DNA of 5,106 bases from an uncultured Oscillospiraceae bacterium (GCA_900552225.1 URYX01000140.1:1-5106), one strand, 5' to 3'; positions 1-5,010 are shown, counted from the stretch's first letter. The notes: generated from the sequence alone by a model not told the origin. Program-made: numbers and translations.

Positions 1-64
1 CGGGAGCCTCTCCCTGTCCGCCCACGCCGGCCGCCGTACACAGTTCCTTCAGTAATTCCTTCAA
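1..64 (-). CDS. Start of a probable M42-family aminopeptidase (partial)
   Basis: Only the first 21 codons are in the window; the gene continues past base 1. Reading begins at a TTG (64-62) with a perfect AGGAGG eight bases upstream (78-73), and gives MKELLKELCTAAGVGGQGEA followed by P. No closer ATG or GTG competes. The pattern 'L-x-x-L-C-x-x-x-G-V-x-G-x-x-E' resembles the extreme N-terminus of M42 glutamyl aminopeptidase/cellulase-M type metallopeptidases, whose usual form is G-V-S-G-x-E; here the serine is glycine. Those enzymes are cytosolic, bind two metal ions and trim peptides, but none of the catalytic residues falls inside the window. It starts 20 bases after the murD stop on the same strand, so it is probably the next gene of the murD transcript. 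The start is well supported; the family call rests on a short weak motif and could be wrong. Confidence 0.55.
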   Translation of the reverse strand, partial: MKELLKELCTAAGVGGQGEAP

Positions 65-72
65 CGCCGTTT

Positions 73-78
73 CCTCCT
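73..78 (-). promoter_or_regulatory. Ribosome binding site for the TTG-started gene
   Basis: The minus strand reads AGGAGG here, with eight bases to the TTG start at 64. It lies in the 20-base gap after the murD stop codon (87-85). It is the main reason for believing that a gene starts at the left edge of the window and that it uses a rare TTG codon. Confidence 0.75.
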
Positions 79-84
79 TTTCGC

Positions 85-1467
85 TTACAGAGCCGCTACC
101 AGCCGCTTGAAGTGCTGTCCGCGCTCCTCAAAATTCCGATACAAATCAAAGCTCGCGCTGGCGGGAGACATAAAGACCACATCCCCGTCTCCACTGATAC
201 GCCGTGCGGTCTGCACCGCCTCCTCCATGGTCGCCACACGATAGATCGGCAGATCGCTGCACGCCCGGATGCTGCGCTCGATGGCGTCCGCCGTTGCGCC
301 GAGCAGAATGGCGGCCTTGACCGTCTCCGCCGCCACCGGTCCGAGCGGATCGTAGGGAATATGCTTATCATAGCCGCCCGCAATCAGGATCACCCGGCGG
401 TCAAAGGAGCGCAGCCCCGCGATGGTGCGGGACGGGCTGGTGCCGATGGAGTCGTTGTACCAGCGCACGCCGTCGAGTGTACGCACCAGCTCGCAGCGGT
501 GCTCCACGCCGCCGAAGCGCCGTGCATAGTCCGCGATGACCTCCGGCGGCACCTCGCCCCATACCGCGGCAATCGCTGCCAGATAATTCTCGATATTGTG
601 CTCTCCCGGCAGCAGGATGTCCCGCGCCGCCGTCACCGGAGTCGTCATACCCGCGTGCGTCATGCACAGCACCCGCTCCGGCGACAGCCAGGCGCCCTCC
701 TCCAGCGGGCCCCGGCGCGAAAACCGAAATACCTGCTGTCCCTGCACCGCCTCCTCGGCAAACCGTTCGGTCACGGCATTGTCCGCGTTGAGCACCGCCC
801 GGTCGCCGGCGTGCTGATACCGCACCAGGTTCTGCTTGGCCTCGATATACTCCGCCATGTCGGTATGCCAGTCCAGATGGTTCGGGGCCACATTGGTGAC
901 CACCGCCACATGCGGACTCTGCGTCATCCGCGTCAGCTGGAAGCTGGACAGCTCCACCACGGCCGCATCCTCCGGGCGAATCTCCCGGATCAGCGGCAGC
1001 AACGGACGGCCGATATTGCCGCCGACAAACACACGCCGTCCGGCCGCCTCCAGCAATCCCGCCACGATGGTGGTCGTGGTGGTCTTGCCGTCCGACCCGG
1101 TCACCGCATAGATCGGCGCGGGGCAGAGCAAAAAAAACACCTCCATTTCGGAGGAAACCGGGATTCCCCGCTCCCGCGCCCGTTCAAACGGCGGCAGATA
1201 GGGCTTCATCCCGGGGGTTCTCAGAATCAGCCGCACATCGTCGAGCCGGTCCAGATACCCGTCCCCGAGGCACAGCTCGACCCCCTCGCGCCGGAGCTCC
1301 TCCGCCGTTGCTCCGAGCTCCTGCTCGCTCCGACGGTCGCAGGCCCGCACCCGTATTCCGTAGGACAGCAGCTGCCGGATCACCGGCAGATTGTTGCGGC
1401 CGATGCCGCAAACCGCCACCGTTTCGCCGCGCAGCCCCTCAAAAAACTCCGTATAGGTCATTTTCAT
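85..1467 (-). CDS. murD: UDP-N-acetylmuramoylalanine--D-glutamate ligase
   Basis: MurD is the cytoplasmic ATP-dependent ligase that adds D-glutamate to UDP-MurNAc-L-alanine, the second amino-acid addition in peptidoglycan precursor synthesis. The 460-residue product has the usual family length and three-domain order. The N-terminal UDP-binding Rossmann domain has VAVCGIGRNN (17-26) and RTPGMKP (83-89). The central ATPase has the P-loop TGSDGKTTTTT (123-133; Lys128), ELSSFQL (172-178), NHLDWH (196-201) and Lys211, the probable equivalent of the carbamylated lysine. EHNIENYLAA (289-298) follows, and the C-terminal domain has YNDSIGTSPSRT (337-348) and SPASASFDLYRNFEERG (434-450). The S-D-G-K-T form of the P-loop is, from memory, typical of clostridial MurD. 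The first ATG is chosen because GGGAG (1478-1474) lies six bases before it; Met3 would be less well spaced. Transcription probably comes from the TATAAT promoter at 1519-1547, and the downstream peptidase-like gene follows after 20 bases. No other mur gene is visible nearby. Confidence 0.97.
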   Translation of the reverse strand: MKMTYTEFFEGLRGETVAVCGIGRNNLPVIRQLLSYGIRVRACDRRSEQELGATAEELRREGVELCLGDGYLDRLDDVRLILRTPGMKPYLPPFERARERGIPVSSEMEVFFLLCPAPIYAVTGSDGKTTTTTIVAGLLEAAGRRVFVGGNIGRPLLPLIREIRPEDAAVVELSSFQLTRMTQSPHVAVVTNVAPNHLDWHTDMAEYIEAKQNLVRYQHAGDRAVLNADNAVTERFAEEAVQGQQVFRFSRRGPLEEGAWLSPERVLCMTHAGMTTPVTAARDILLPGEHNIENYLAAIAAVWGEVPPEVIADYARRFGGVEHRCELVRTLDGVRWYNDSIGTSPSRTIAGLRSFDRRVILIAGGYDKHIPYDPLGPVAAETVKAAILLGATADAIERSIRACSDLPIYRVATMEEAVQTARRISGDGDVVFMSPASASFDLYRNFEERGQHFKRLVAAL

Positions 1468-1478
1468 GTCACACTCCC

Positions 1479-1504
1479 GCCCTCCGCCTCGGGAGGGCCT
1501 TTTT
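1479..1504. other. Hairpin in the murD leader; terminator-like on the plus strand
   Basis: A perfect 7-bp GC-rich stem pairs GCCCTCC (1479-1485) with GGAGGGC (1492-1498) around the loop GCCTCG. On the plus strand it is followed by CTTTTT, the shape of a short intrinsic terminator, although no plus-strand gene lies upstream. On the minus strand it sits in the roughly 45-nt murD leader directly beside the GGGAG ribosome binding site (1478-1474), and its 3' arm itself contains a GGAGG. It could stop antisense transcription into the leader, or tune murD translation by pairing near the ribosome site. The pairing is seen; both roles are inference. Confidence 0.5.
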
Positions 1505-1518
1505 GTCCGTTTGCTTCC

Positions 1519-1547
1519 ATTATACGGAAAAGTGCGGCAAATATCAA
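1519..1547 (-). promoter_or_regulatory. Sigma-A-type promoter of murD
   Basis: On the minus strand TTGATA (1547-1542) is followed after exactly 17 bases by a perfect TATAAT (1524-1519). Transcription would start near 1512, giving a leader of about 45 nt before the murD ATG at 1467. It faces away from the promoter at 1608-1636, so the 297-base gap between murD and the next gene is a divergent promoter region. Confidence 0.8.
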
Positions 1548-1570
1548 ATGAAAATACGAGAAAAAGGCCG

Positions 1571-1598
1571 GGAAACGTTAATTTTTTATAAACGTTCC
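1571..1598. repeat. Imperfect inverted repeat between the two divergent promoters
   Basis: GGAAACGTT (1571-1579) and AACGTTCC (1591-1598) form an inverted repeat with one extra A in the left arm, and the centre is AT-rich (AATTTTTTATA). It lies between the -35 box of murD (1542-1547) and that of the plus-strand gene (1608-1613). Its place suits an operator for a dimeric regulator or an A/T UP element for the rightward promoter. No regulator can be named. Confidence 0.4.
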
Positions 1599-1607
1599 GA
1601 AATCGGG

Positions 1608-1636
1608 TTGCAAGTGCCGCAAAAAACGGCTACAAT
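1608..1636 (+). promoter_or_regulatory. Sigma-A-type promoter of the RING/DUF2628 gene
   Basis: TTGCAA (1608-1613) is followed after 17 bases by TACAAT (1631-1636), five of six matches to consensus in each box (four in the -35 if TTGACA is taken strictly). The predicted start near 1643 gives a leader of about 120 nt before the ATG at 1765. As no other clear promoter is seen before 4772, it may also transcribe galU and the two genes behind it. Confidence 0.7.
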
Positions 1637-1688
1637 AAATATTAATCCAAGTTTCCGCGCGGTGCTTCTGTGCCATACGGGTATATCC

Positions 1689-1722
1689 GCCGCCCCGCGG
1701 GGAGCTTATTCCCCCGGGCGGC
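1689..1722 (+). other. Structured stem-loop in the 5' leader
   Basis: GCCGCCC (1689-1695) pairs with GGGCGGC (1716-1722). Inside it GGGGA (1699-1703) pairs with TCCCC (1710-1714) around the loop GCTTAT, with a small asymmetric internal loop (CGC against C). A competing fold is the perfect palindrome CCCCGCGGGG (1693-1702). No T-tract follows, so it is not an intrinsic terminator. It may be a leader structure affecting stability or translation of the gene at 1765, but it matches no riboswitch class that I recognise. Confidence 0.4.
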
Positions 1723-1764
1723 CTGTCGGACGGATCGGTGAATTAAGGCGGAGGTTTTGAGCGT

Positions 1765-2757
1765 ATGTTTTTCTATCAGGGAATGACCTGCCCGGTCTGC
1801 GGGAAGGAATTTACCCAAAAAGACGATATTGTGTCCTGCCCGCAGTGCGGCGCGCCCCATCATCGCGCCTGCTGGAAGGCGGAGGGGCACTGCCACTTTG
1901 CGGACCGGCACGGAACGCCCGAGCAGTGGTCCCGGGAAAAAGCGTCGGCTGCCTCCCCCTCGGAGCCGGCGGCCGACGGCATGCGCCGTTGCCCGCACTG
2001 CGGTGCGCTCAACCCCGAATTTGCGGAATTCTGTGCCCACTGTGCCCGCCCGCTGGAGACCGAGGACTGGTCTCAGGCGGCCCCGCCCCGTCCCGAGGCT
2101 CCGCCGCCGCCCGCGCAGGACGGGGAAAACGGCACCCCCTACCGGGAATACACTCCGTTTTTCGTTCCGCCCGTCGATCCGCTCGGCGGCATCCCCAAGA
2201 CGGAGCAGATCGGCAGCGAAAGCGTGGCCGATGTCGCCGCCGCCGTGGGGCAGAACACTGCCTACTACATCCCGCGCTTTTTCCATTTTTCCCATGGCGG
2301 CTCCCGCATCTCCTGGAATTGGGCGGCGTTCCTGCTGACCCCCTACTGGCTGCTGTACCGGAAAAATTACCTCTCCGGCGGCCTGATGCTGCTGTTCCGG
2401 ATGAGCAGCATGCTGCTCACCAACCTGCTGTATGCCTCGCTTTACGGAAGCTTTAACGGCACCACCGCCGCGCTGATTCAGTATACGCAGCAGCTGATGG
2501 CCGACCCGGCCTCCCGCCCCTATCTCTATCTCATCGCGGGACTCAGCCTGGTGGATTTTCTGCTGCGCTTTGTCTTCGGCCTGTTCGGCACCTATTCCTA
2601 TATGGGAGCAACGCTCAACCGCATCGGCCGTCTGCGTCTGAAATCCCCCGAAAATTTCCGGACGCAGCTTCCGACCGTCGGCGGTGTTTCGTTCCTGCTC
2701 GGGATGCTCGCCTATTTCCTGCTGCAGATGACGGCGCTACTGTCTCAGATGTTTTAA
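1765..2757 (+). CDS. Membrane protein with prokaryotic RING finger, zinc ribbon and DUF2628
   Basis: This 330-residue protein has no known specific function. Residues 9-44 form a prokaryotic RING finger family 1-like zinc module: C9-P-V-C12, C25-P-Q-C28, H32-H33, C36-W, then H42-C43-H44. A zinc ribbon follows with C76-P-H-C79 and C90-A-H-C93. Residues 101-145 are a proline-rich linker. From about 150 the sequence matches the DUF2628 pattern (VGQNTAYYIPRFFHF, then SWNWAAFLLTPYWLLYRK at 183-200). Hydrophobic segments lie near 186-198, 203-227, 252-277 and 306-328. There is no signal peptide, so the zinc modules are probably cytoplasmic and tethered by the membrane domain. GGAGG (1750-1754) lies ten bases before the ATG, and no nearby alternative start is in frame. 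Promoter 1608-1636 drives it, and galU begins 68 bases after its stop. Similar proteins are common in Clostridia; a role in membrane or envelope homeostasis is only a guess. The domain calls are firm, the function is open. Confidence 0.85.
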   Translation: MFFYQGMTCPVCGKEFTQKDDIVSCPQCGAPHHRACWKAEGHCHFADRHGTPEQWSREKASAASPSEPAADGMRRCPHCGALNPEFAEFCAHCARPLETEDWSQAAPPRPEAPPPPAQDGENGTPYREYTPFFVPPVDPLGGIPKTEQIGSESVADVAAAVGQNTAYYIPRFFHFSHGGSRISWNWAAFLLTPYWLLYRKNYLSGGLMLLFRMSSMLLTNLLYASLYGSFNGTTAALIQYTQQLMADPASRPYLYLIAGLSLVDFLLRFVFGLFGTYSYMGATLNRIGRLRLKSPENFRTQLPTVGGVSFLLGMLAYFLLQMTALLSQMF

Positions 2758-2760
2758 ATC

Positions 2761-2800
2761 TGCGGTTTGCAAAGGACCCCCGCGGCTTCTGCAAACCGCA
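2761..2800. repeat. Perfect 10-bp inverted repeat before galU
   Basis: TGCGGTTTGC (2761-2770) pairs perfectly with GCAAACCGCA (2791-2800). The stem can be extended inward by A2771-T2790 and AAG/CTT with one bulged C (2789). It begins three bases after the stop of the RING/DUF2628 gene and ends 13 bases before the galU ribosome binding site. TCACTTTCC follows rather than a run of T, so it is a poor intrinsic terminator. It may protect or process the mRNA between the two genes, act as an attenuator, or be an operator. Confidence 0.65.
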
Positions 2801-2825
2801 TCACTTTCCAAAAGGAGGATATTCT

Positions 2826-3716
2826 ATGTCCCGTGTCAAGAAGGCGGTCATTCCTGCGGCCGGCCTCGGTACCCGCGTATTGCCCGCCACCAAGGCCATG
2901 CCGAAGGAAATGCTTCCGATCGTGGACACCCCCGCCATTCAGTACATCGTCGAGGAGGCCGTTGCCTCCGGCATTGAAGAAATTCTGATCATCACCAACC
3001 GCGGCAAGGGCCTGATTGAGGATCACTTCGACCGTGCCGTGGAGCTGGAGGAGCGGCTGGCCGCCGCCGGCCGGGAGGAGGAGCTGGCCGCCGTCCGCCG
3101 GATCACCGATATGGCGCACATCGCCTTTATCCGGCAGAAGGAGACCAAGGGCCTCGGCCACGCCGTGCTGTGCGCGCGCCCCTTTGTCGGTGACGAGCCG
3201 TTTGCCGTGCTGTACGGCGACGACGTCATTCTCGGGGAGGATCCCGCCTGCGCGCAGCTGTGCCGCGCCTACGAAGCCTACGGGCTCGGCACGGTCGGCA
3301 TCCGCGAGGTCACTCCGGAGCAGATCCGGCGCTACAGCTCGATGGAGCTGTCGCCGCTGGCCGATCGGCTCTACCGCATCACCGACATGATCGAGAAGCC
3401 CGCCCCGGGCGAGGAGTTCTCGCTGTTTTCCATTCTCGGGCGCTGCGTGCTGCCTCCCGCAATTTTCGATATTCTGGAGCATACCGCCCCGGGGGCCGGC
3501 CATGAGATTCAGCTGACCGATGCCATGCGGGAGCTGGCCCGGCGCGACGGCATGGTCGGCGTCGCCTTTACCGGTACGCGCTACGACATGGGCAACCGCC
3601 TCGGTATTCTGCAGGCCGGCTGCGAGACCGCGCTGCGCCGCCCCGACCTGAGAGAGGAATTTGCCGCCTATCTGCGGCAGTTGGTGGCCGATTGGGACGG
3701 AGGACGGTTCCGGTGA
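2826..3716 (+). CDS. galU: UTP--glucose-1-phosphate uridylyltransferase
   Basis: The enzyme makes UDP-glucose from UTP and glucose-1-phosphate in the cytoplasm, supplying glucose for exopolysaccharide, glycolipid or teichoic-acid decoration and the Leloir pathway; the Bacillus name is gtaB. The 296 residues are the usual length for bacterial GalU. Visible signatures are the nucleotide-binding AAGLGTRVLPATKAMPKEML (11-30, with Arg17 and Lys27), GLGHAV (109-114), the metal-binding YGDDV (130-134), EKP (190-192), ILGRCVLP (203-210), EIQLTDA (227-233) and YDMGN (253-257). The start is secure: AGGAGG (2813-2818) lies seven bases before the ATG. No convincing promoter is seen in the 68-base gap upstream, so it may be read from promoter 1608-1636 through the hairpin at 2761-2800. 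The stop codon overlaps the GTG start of the phosphatase gene. Confidence 0.97.
   Translation: MSRVKKAVIPAAGLGTRVLPATKAMPKEMLPIVDTPAIQYIVEEAVASGIEEILIITNRGKGLIEDHFDRAVELEERLAAAGREEELAAVRRITDMAHIAFIRQKETKGLGHAVLCARPFVGDEPFAVLYGDDVILGEDPACAQLCRAYEAYGLGTVGIREVTPEQIRRYSSMELSPLADRLYRITDMIEKPAPGEEFSLFSILGRCVLPPAIFDILEHTAPGAGHEIQLTDAMRELARRDGMVGVAFTGTRYDMGNRLGILQAGCETALRRPDLREEFAAYLRQLVADWDGGRFR
3699..3703 (+). promoter_or_regulatory. Ribosome binding site that fixes the GTG start of the phosphatase
   Basis: GGAGG lies inside the last codons of galU, nine bases before the GTG at 3713. The upstream in-frame TTG at 3692 precedes this site and has no comparable site of its own, so the GTG is the better start. 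Confidence 0.7.
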
Positions 3717-4168
3717 CGCGTATTCTGTTCATCTGCCACGGCAACATCTGCCGCTCCCCGATGGCGCAGTCGGTGCTGACCGCTCTGGCCCGGCGGGACG
3801 GACGGGCGGACTCCGTTTTCGCGGATTCCGCCGCCGTCAGCCGCGAGGAAATCGGAAGCCCCGTGCATCCGGGGACGCAGCGCGTCCTGGCGGCGCACGG
3901 GATTCCCTGCCTGCCGCACCGCGCGCGGCAGATCACCGCCGACGACTACCGCCGCTTTGACCTGCTCATCGGCATGGATGCCTCCAATCTGCGCCGGATG
4001 CGGGCGCTGTGCGGCGGTGACCCGCAGCAGAAGTGCCGCTTGCTGCTGGATTTTACCGCTGCCCCGCGGGACGTGGCCGATCCGTGGTACACCGGTGATT
4101 TTGAGGCGGCCTATCGGGATATTCTGTGCGGCTGTGAGGGGATTTTGGCATCATGTGCGAACCGTTGA
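3713..4168 (+). CDS. Low-molecular-weight protein tyrosine phosphatase
   Basis: This cytoplasmic phosphatase of the Wzb/PtpA family removes phosphate from tyrosine through a cysteinyl-phosphate intermediate. From the GTG the product is 151 residues, normal for the family. The P-loop C-X5-R is CHGNICR (Cys8 nucleophile, Arg14) followed by SPMAQ, and the general acid is Asp123 in DPWYTGDF. Residue 12, between Asn11 and Cys13, is isoleucine. The YwlE-type arginine phosphatases have threonine there, so a tyrosine phosphatase is the better call. A TTG at 3692 would add seven residues, but GTG at 3713 has GGAGG nine bases upstream and places the first beta strand (RILFICHG) at the usual N-terminus. 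The GTG overlaps the galU TGA (GTGA), a sign of translational coupling. In other bacteria such enzymes act on polysaccharide tyrosine kinases and UDP-glucose dehydrogenase, so pairing with galU fits control of UDP-sugar use. No partner kinase is in the window. Confidence 0.93.
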   Translation: MTRILFICHGNICRSPMAQSVLTALARRDGRADSVFADSAAVSREEIGSPVHPGTQRVLAAHGIPCLPHRARQITADDYRRFDLLIGMDASNLRRMRALCGGDPQQKCRLLLDFTAAPRDVADPWYTGDFEAAYRDILCGCEGILASCANR

Positions 4169-4605
4169 CCCGTCCGACCGTATGGGTCGATGCGGACGGC
4201 TGCCCCGTGGTGGACAGCACCATCGCCGTCGCGCGGCGTTGCGGCTGCCGCTGCGTCCTGGTCTGCGATACGGCCCACGAATTTGCGCGGGAGGGTGCCG
4301 AAACGCTGACAGTCTCTCAGGGGGCAGACAGCGTCGATCTCTGCATTGTGCAGCGCGTCCGCTGCGGGGACGTGGTGGTCACGCAGGACTACGGTCTGGC
4401 GGCACTCTGTCTGGCGCGCCGGGCCCGGCCGATCCGGCAGGACGGCCTGCCGTACACCGACGACAATATCGAGGCCCTGCTGAGCGAGCGGTACACCTCC
4501 GCCAAGGCCCGCCGGGCCGGGGCCCGGCTGAAGGGCCCGAAAAAGCGGGATCCCCGCCAAAACCGGGTATTTGAGGAGGCGCTGCTCCGGCTGCTTTCGG
4601 AATAG
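4153..4605 (+). CDS. UPF0178 (YaiI/YqxD, DUF188) family protein
   Basis: This 150-residue protein has the family's usual length and hallmark motifs: VWVDADGCPVV (10-20, with acidic Asp13 and Asp15), an acidic GADSVDLCIV stretch (57-66), VVTQDYGLAALCL (75-87, Asp79), and the basic tail GARLKGPKKRDPRQNRVFE (123-141). As I recall, the family belongs to the PIN-like nuclease superfamily, and the spaced aspartates (13, 15, 62, 79) fit a metal site, but no substrate or role is established. The ATG at 4153 is supported by GAGGGG (4136-4141) eleven bases upstream. A TTG at 4165 would form a TTGA overlap but lacks a well-placed ribosome site. The gene overlaps the phosphatase gene by 16 bases, so it is probably translated from the same mRNA. 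The cysteine content is notable (seven in 150, several near the N-terminus), but no zinc motif is clear. Confidence 0.93.
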   Translation: MCEPLTRPTVWVDADGCPVVDSTIAVARRCGCRCVLVCDTAHEFAREGAETLTVSQGADSVDLCIVQRVRCGDVVVTQDYGLAALCLARRARPIRQDGLPYTDDNIEALLSERYTSAKARRAGARLKGPKKRDPRQNRVFEEALLRLLSE

Positions 4606-4612
4606 CCGTTTT
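4588..4612 (+). terminator. Possible weak terminator at the end of the galU operon
   Basis: CGGCT (4588-4592) can pair with AGCCG (4604-4608) across an 11-base loop, followed by TTTT (4609-4612). It overlaps the last codons and stop of the UPF0178 gene. The stem is only 5 bp and the T-run is short, so it is the best local candidate rather than a convincing terminator. Confidence 0.3.
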
Positions 4613-4743
4613 CCGTGCCGCTCCGCTTTTTCCCTTTCCGCGCTTTTCCCTCTGCTCCCGAATCTGCACCCCGCCTTCTTCGCGCTGCGCCTCCCCCTGC
4701 CCGGTTGGGCATACCGCTCCCCGGCCGTCTCGCACCCCGCGAG
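4606..4743. other. Gene-free pyrimidine-rich intergenic stretch
   Basis: No supported gene lies between the UPF0178 stop and the tRNA promoter. On the plus strand bases 4606-4740 are about 76% C+T by hand count, and the first 75 bases are about 81%, with scattered CTTTTTCCC-like runs. Short open frames on either strand lack ribosome binding sites and recognisable motifs. It could be an unstructured 3' UTR, perhaps with C-rich sites for Rho, but nothing decisive is visible. Confidence 0.5.
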
Positions 4744-4799
4744 AAAAAATTAAAAAAGTCACGGAAACCCCTTGACAAATCGTGAAAATCGGGTATAAT
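4744..4799 (+). promoter_or_regulatory. Strong tRNA promoter with UP-like element
   Basis: A perfect TTGACA (4772-4777) is followed after 16 bases by a perfect TATAAT (4794-4799). The A/T run AAAAAATTAAAAAA (4744-4757) falls roughly 50-60 bases before the predicted start near 4805, where an UP element that contacts the RNA polymerase alpha subunit would lie. This is typical of strongly growth-linked stable-RNA promoters and gives a leader of about 46 nt before the tRNA. Confidence 0.9.
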
Positions 4800-4851
4800 A
4801 AATAACGCTTTGAGGTTGCGCCTTATGTGCGTATCTCTCCAAGCCGTATAT

Positions 4852-4925
4852 TGCGGAATTGTGTAAAGGTAGCACAGCAGTCTCTGAATCTGCCTGTTGG
4901 GGTTCGAATCCCTGTTCCGCAGCCA
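4852..4925 (+). tRNA. tRNA-Gln (anticodon CUG)
   Basis: The sequence folds as a full cloverleaf with encoded CCA (4923-4925). The acceptor TGCGGAA (4852-4858) pairs perfectly with TTCCGCA (4915-4921). The D stem is GTGT/GCAC with loop AAAGGTA. The anticodon arm is GCAGT-CTCTGAA-TCTGC with anticodon CTG at 4884-4886 after the conserved T33. The T arm is TGGGG-TTCGAAT-CCCTG. The U1-A72 pair and discriminator G (4922) are classic glutamine identity elements, which supports reading CAG codons. Oddities are a T-T opposition at position 31-39 and two G-U pairs at the outer end of the T stem. It is a single tRNA, with its promoter at 4744-4799 and a terminator directly after CCA. Confidence 0.95.
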
Positions 4926-4969
4926 TAAGAAGTCCATTCGCTGATGCGAATGGACTTCTTATTTATATT
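4925..4969 (+). terminator. Intrinsic terminator of the tRNA gene
   Basis: A perfect 17-bp stem runs from 4925-4941 to 4946-4962 with the tetraloop TGAT, followed by TTATATT (4963-4969). The left arm begins at the final A of the tRNA CCA, so folding could also mark the 3' processing boundary. The stem core is AAGTCCATTCGC. The A-rich foot (ATAAGAAG) gives it some terminator character on the minus strand too. Confidence 0.85.
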
Positions 4970-5010
4970 CGAAGGGCAGCCTCCGGCTTTGCCAGCAGTT
5001 TCCCTTCGAA
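4968..5010. repeat. Second hairpin downstream of tRNA-Gln
   Basis: TTCGAAGGG (4968-4976) pairs perfectly with CCCTTCGAA (5002-5010). The 25-base loop can form a smaller AGCC/GGCT stem (4979-4982 with 4985-4988). No T-tract follows (ACCAAACC). It starts five bases after the terminator stem; its role is unknown. Confidence 0.7.

Noticed and set aside
112..1551. Long plus-strand open frame of 479 codons opposite murD
   Set aside because: It is the antisense of a clear murD, with an Arg/His-rich composition typical of high-GC shadows, no ribosome binding site at its start and no recognisable domain.
1642..2295. Minus-strand frame of 217 codons opposite the RING/DUF2628 gene
   Set aside because: The plus-strand product has coherent zinc motifs and membrane segments; the minus frame has none and is low-complexity Arg/Gly.
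2731..2760. A separate galU promoter around TTAAAT (2754-2759)
   Set aside because: There is no acceptable -35 box about 17 bases upstream, and the -10 match is poor.
2754..3503. Minus-strand frame of 249 codons opposite galU
   Set aside because: Antisense shadow of an unambiguous galU.
3692..3712. Upstream TTG start for the phosphatase
   Set aside because: It adds MGRRTVP before the usual N-terminal strand and lies before the GGAGG that fits the GTG at 3713.
4728..4744. Hairpin TCTCGC-ACCCC-GCGAGA as a terminator
   Set aside because: The 6-bp stem is followed by A residues on the plus strand and has its T-run on the wrong side on the minus strand; the A/T run is better read as an UP element.
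4852..4925. tRNA-associated integration (att) site
   Set aside because: No second copy of the tRNA 3' end and no integrase gene is present in the window.
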